Assembly (NCBI GenBank): GCA_003242315.1
Contig: QGUY01000218.1
Location: 1 to 6,776, forward strand
Source: Bacteroidota bacterium
GTDB taxonomy: Bacteria; Bacteroidota; Bacteroidia; Cytophagales; Cyclobacteriaceae
Length of the DNA: 6,776 nucleotides
Reading direction: 5' to 3'
The translations under genes were made by a program, and so were the position numbers. Below are positions 6,437 through 6,776 of this stretch, piece after piece. Under the pieces are notes generated by a model. That model was not told the origin of the DNA. It did not search any database and worked only from the letters and a program-made list of their open reading frames with translations. Numbering within the stretch: position 1 is the first letter of the stretch; each line of letters starts with the position of its first letter.

Positions 6437-6457
6437 ATTGTCTTTGTAGTACCTTTA
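6427..6457 (+). promoter_or_regulatory. Candidate Bacteroidota promoter for the sugar aminotransferase gene
   Basis: TTG at 6427-6429 and TACCTTTA at 6450-6457 are separated by 20 bases, matching the -33 TTG / -7 TAnnTTTG arrangement except for the last base of the -7 box (A instead of G). A transcription start near 6464 would give a short leader of about 17 bases before ATG 6481. Confidence 0.45.
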
Positions 6458-6480
6458 GGCCCATTTTTAAAACTTGTGCT

Positions 6481-6776
6481 ATGCCCGGAACGGAATTATT
6501 TGGCGCTGAAGAAAGAAAAGAGGTCAACGATGTGCTGGAAACCGGGATTCTCTTCCGGTACAACCACGATGCCCAGCGTAAGAACATCTGGAAGGCGCGC
6601 GAATTTGAAGCGGAAGTACGAAAGATCACGGGCGCCAAGTACGCTCACGCGGTATCGAGCGGCTCCACCGCCGTTTCCTGCGCGTTGGCAGCCTCGGGTA
6701 TAGGCGCTGGCGATGAAGTCATCGTTCCACCGTTCACGTACATAGCAACCATCGAGGCCGTACTGTTCTGCGGCGC
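6481..6776 (+). CDS. DegT/DnrJ/EryC1/StrS sugar aminotransferase, N-terminal part (cut by window end)
   Basis: The first 98 residues of a PLP-dependent sugar aminotransferase are visible; family members are usually 370-400 residues, so about three quarters lie beyond the window. The start MPGTELFGAEERKEV, the LETGILFRYN segment (19-28), the PLP-phosphate turn SSGSTA (59-64) and the VPPFTYIAT strand-loop (82-90) are typical. The Schiff-base lysine is not yet reached. Enzymes of this family transfer an amino group to a keto sugar for LPS, capsule or glycan precursors. This N-terminus resembles the branch that includes KdnA, the 8-amino-3,8-dideoxy-manno-octulosonate transaminase of Kdo8N synthesis, but the specificity is not secure from a fragment. 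ATG 6481 fits the family's start and lies just after a candidate promoter; no Shine-Dalgarno is visible. It is divergent from the cupin gene. Confidence 0.87.
   Translation, partial: MPGTELFGAEERKEVNDVLETGILFRYNHDAQRKNIWKAREFEAEVRKITGAKYAHAVSSGSTAVSCALAASGIGAGDEVIVPPFTYIATIEAVLFCG

Overview
The window looks like an ordinary chromosomal segment of a Bacteroidota bacterium, most likely near Chitinophagaceae/Sphingobacteriia. Three things point there. The 1009-residue DNA polymerase III alpha subunit begins with the short, degenerate PHP motif I know from this phylum. Several candidate promoters resemble the Bacteroidota -33 TTG / -7 TAnnTTTG pattern. Genes start without recognisable Shine-Dalgarno sequences. 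The organism assignment is inference, since there is no rRNA or other marker gene here.

Layout, left to right. Positions 1-140 are non-coding or decayed sequence with two structured elements. Positions 64-465 hold an open frame encoding the helix-turn-helix domain found at the C-terminus of RecQ/Pif1-type helicases; it has no usable start codon, so it looks like the tail of a broken or frameshifted gene. Ten bases later begins dnaE (476-3505, +), a compact replicative-type polymerase of the short kind that often serves as a second, damage-related copy. Its stop codon lies inside a degenerate GCAGAG-type hexanucleotide repeat that fills the gap to a convergent MocR-type regulator (3584-5026, -; GntR winged helix fused to an aminotransferase fold). 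A 271-bp divergent regulatory region separates the regulator from a small exported NTF2/SnoaL-like protein (5298-5726, +). That gene converges on a stand-alone type II phosphomannose-isomerase-like cupin (5759-6274, -). Divergent from the cupin, and cut by the window edge, is a DegT/DnrJ/EryC1/StrS sugar aminotransferase (6481-6776, +).

The genes do not form one pathway. The helicase-tail/dnaE pair suggests DNA repair or replication. The MocR regulator may control itself and the divergent NTF2-like gene, because a phased direct repeat lies between them. The cupin and the sugar aminotransferase suggest the edge of a surface-polysaccharide or LPS sugar locus.

I found no mobile element, CRISPR array, rRNA, convincing tRNA or multi-gene defence system. 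The most interesting items are small: the hexanucleotide repeat that sets the DnaE C-terminus, the start-less helicase tail next to a GC-rich nested inverted repeat, and two symmetric or phased motifs at promoters that look like operators.
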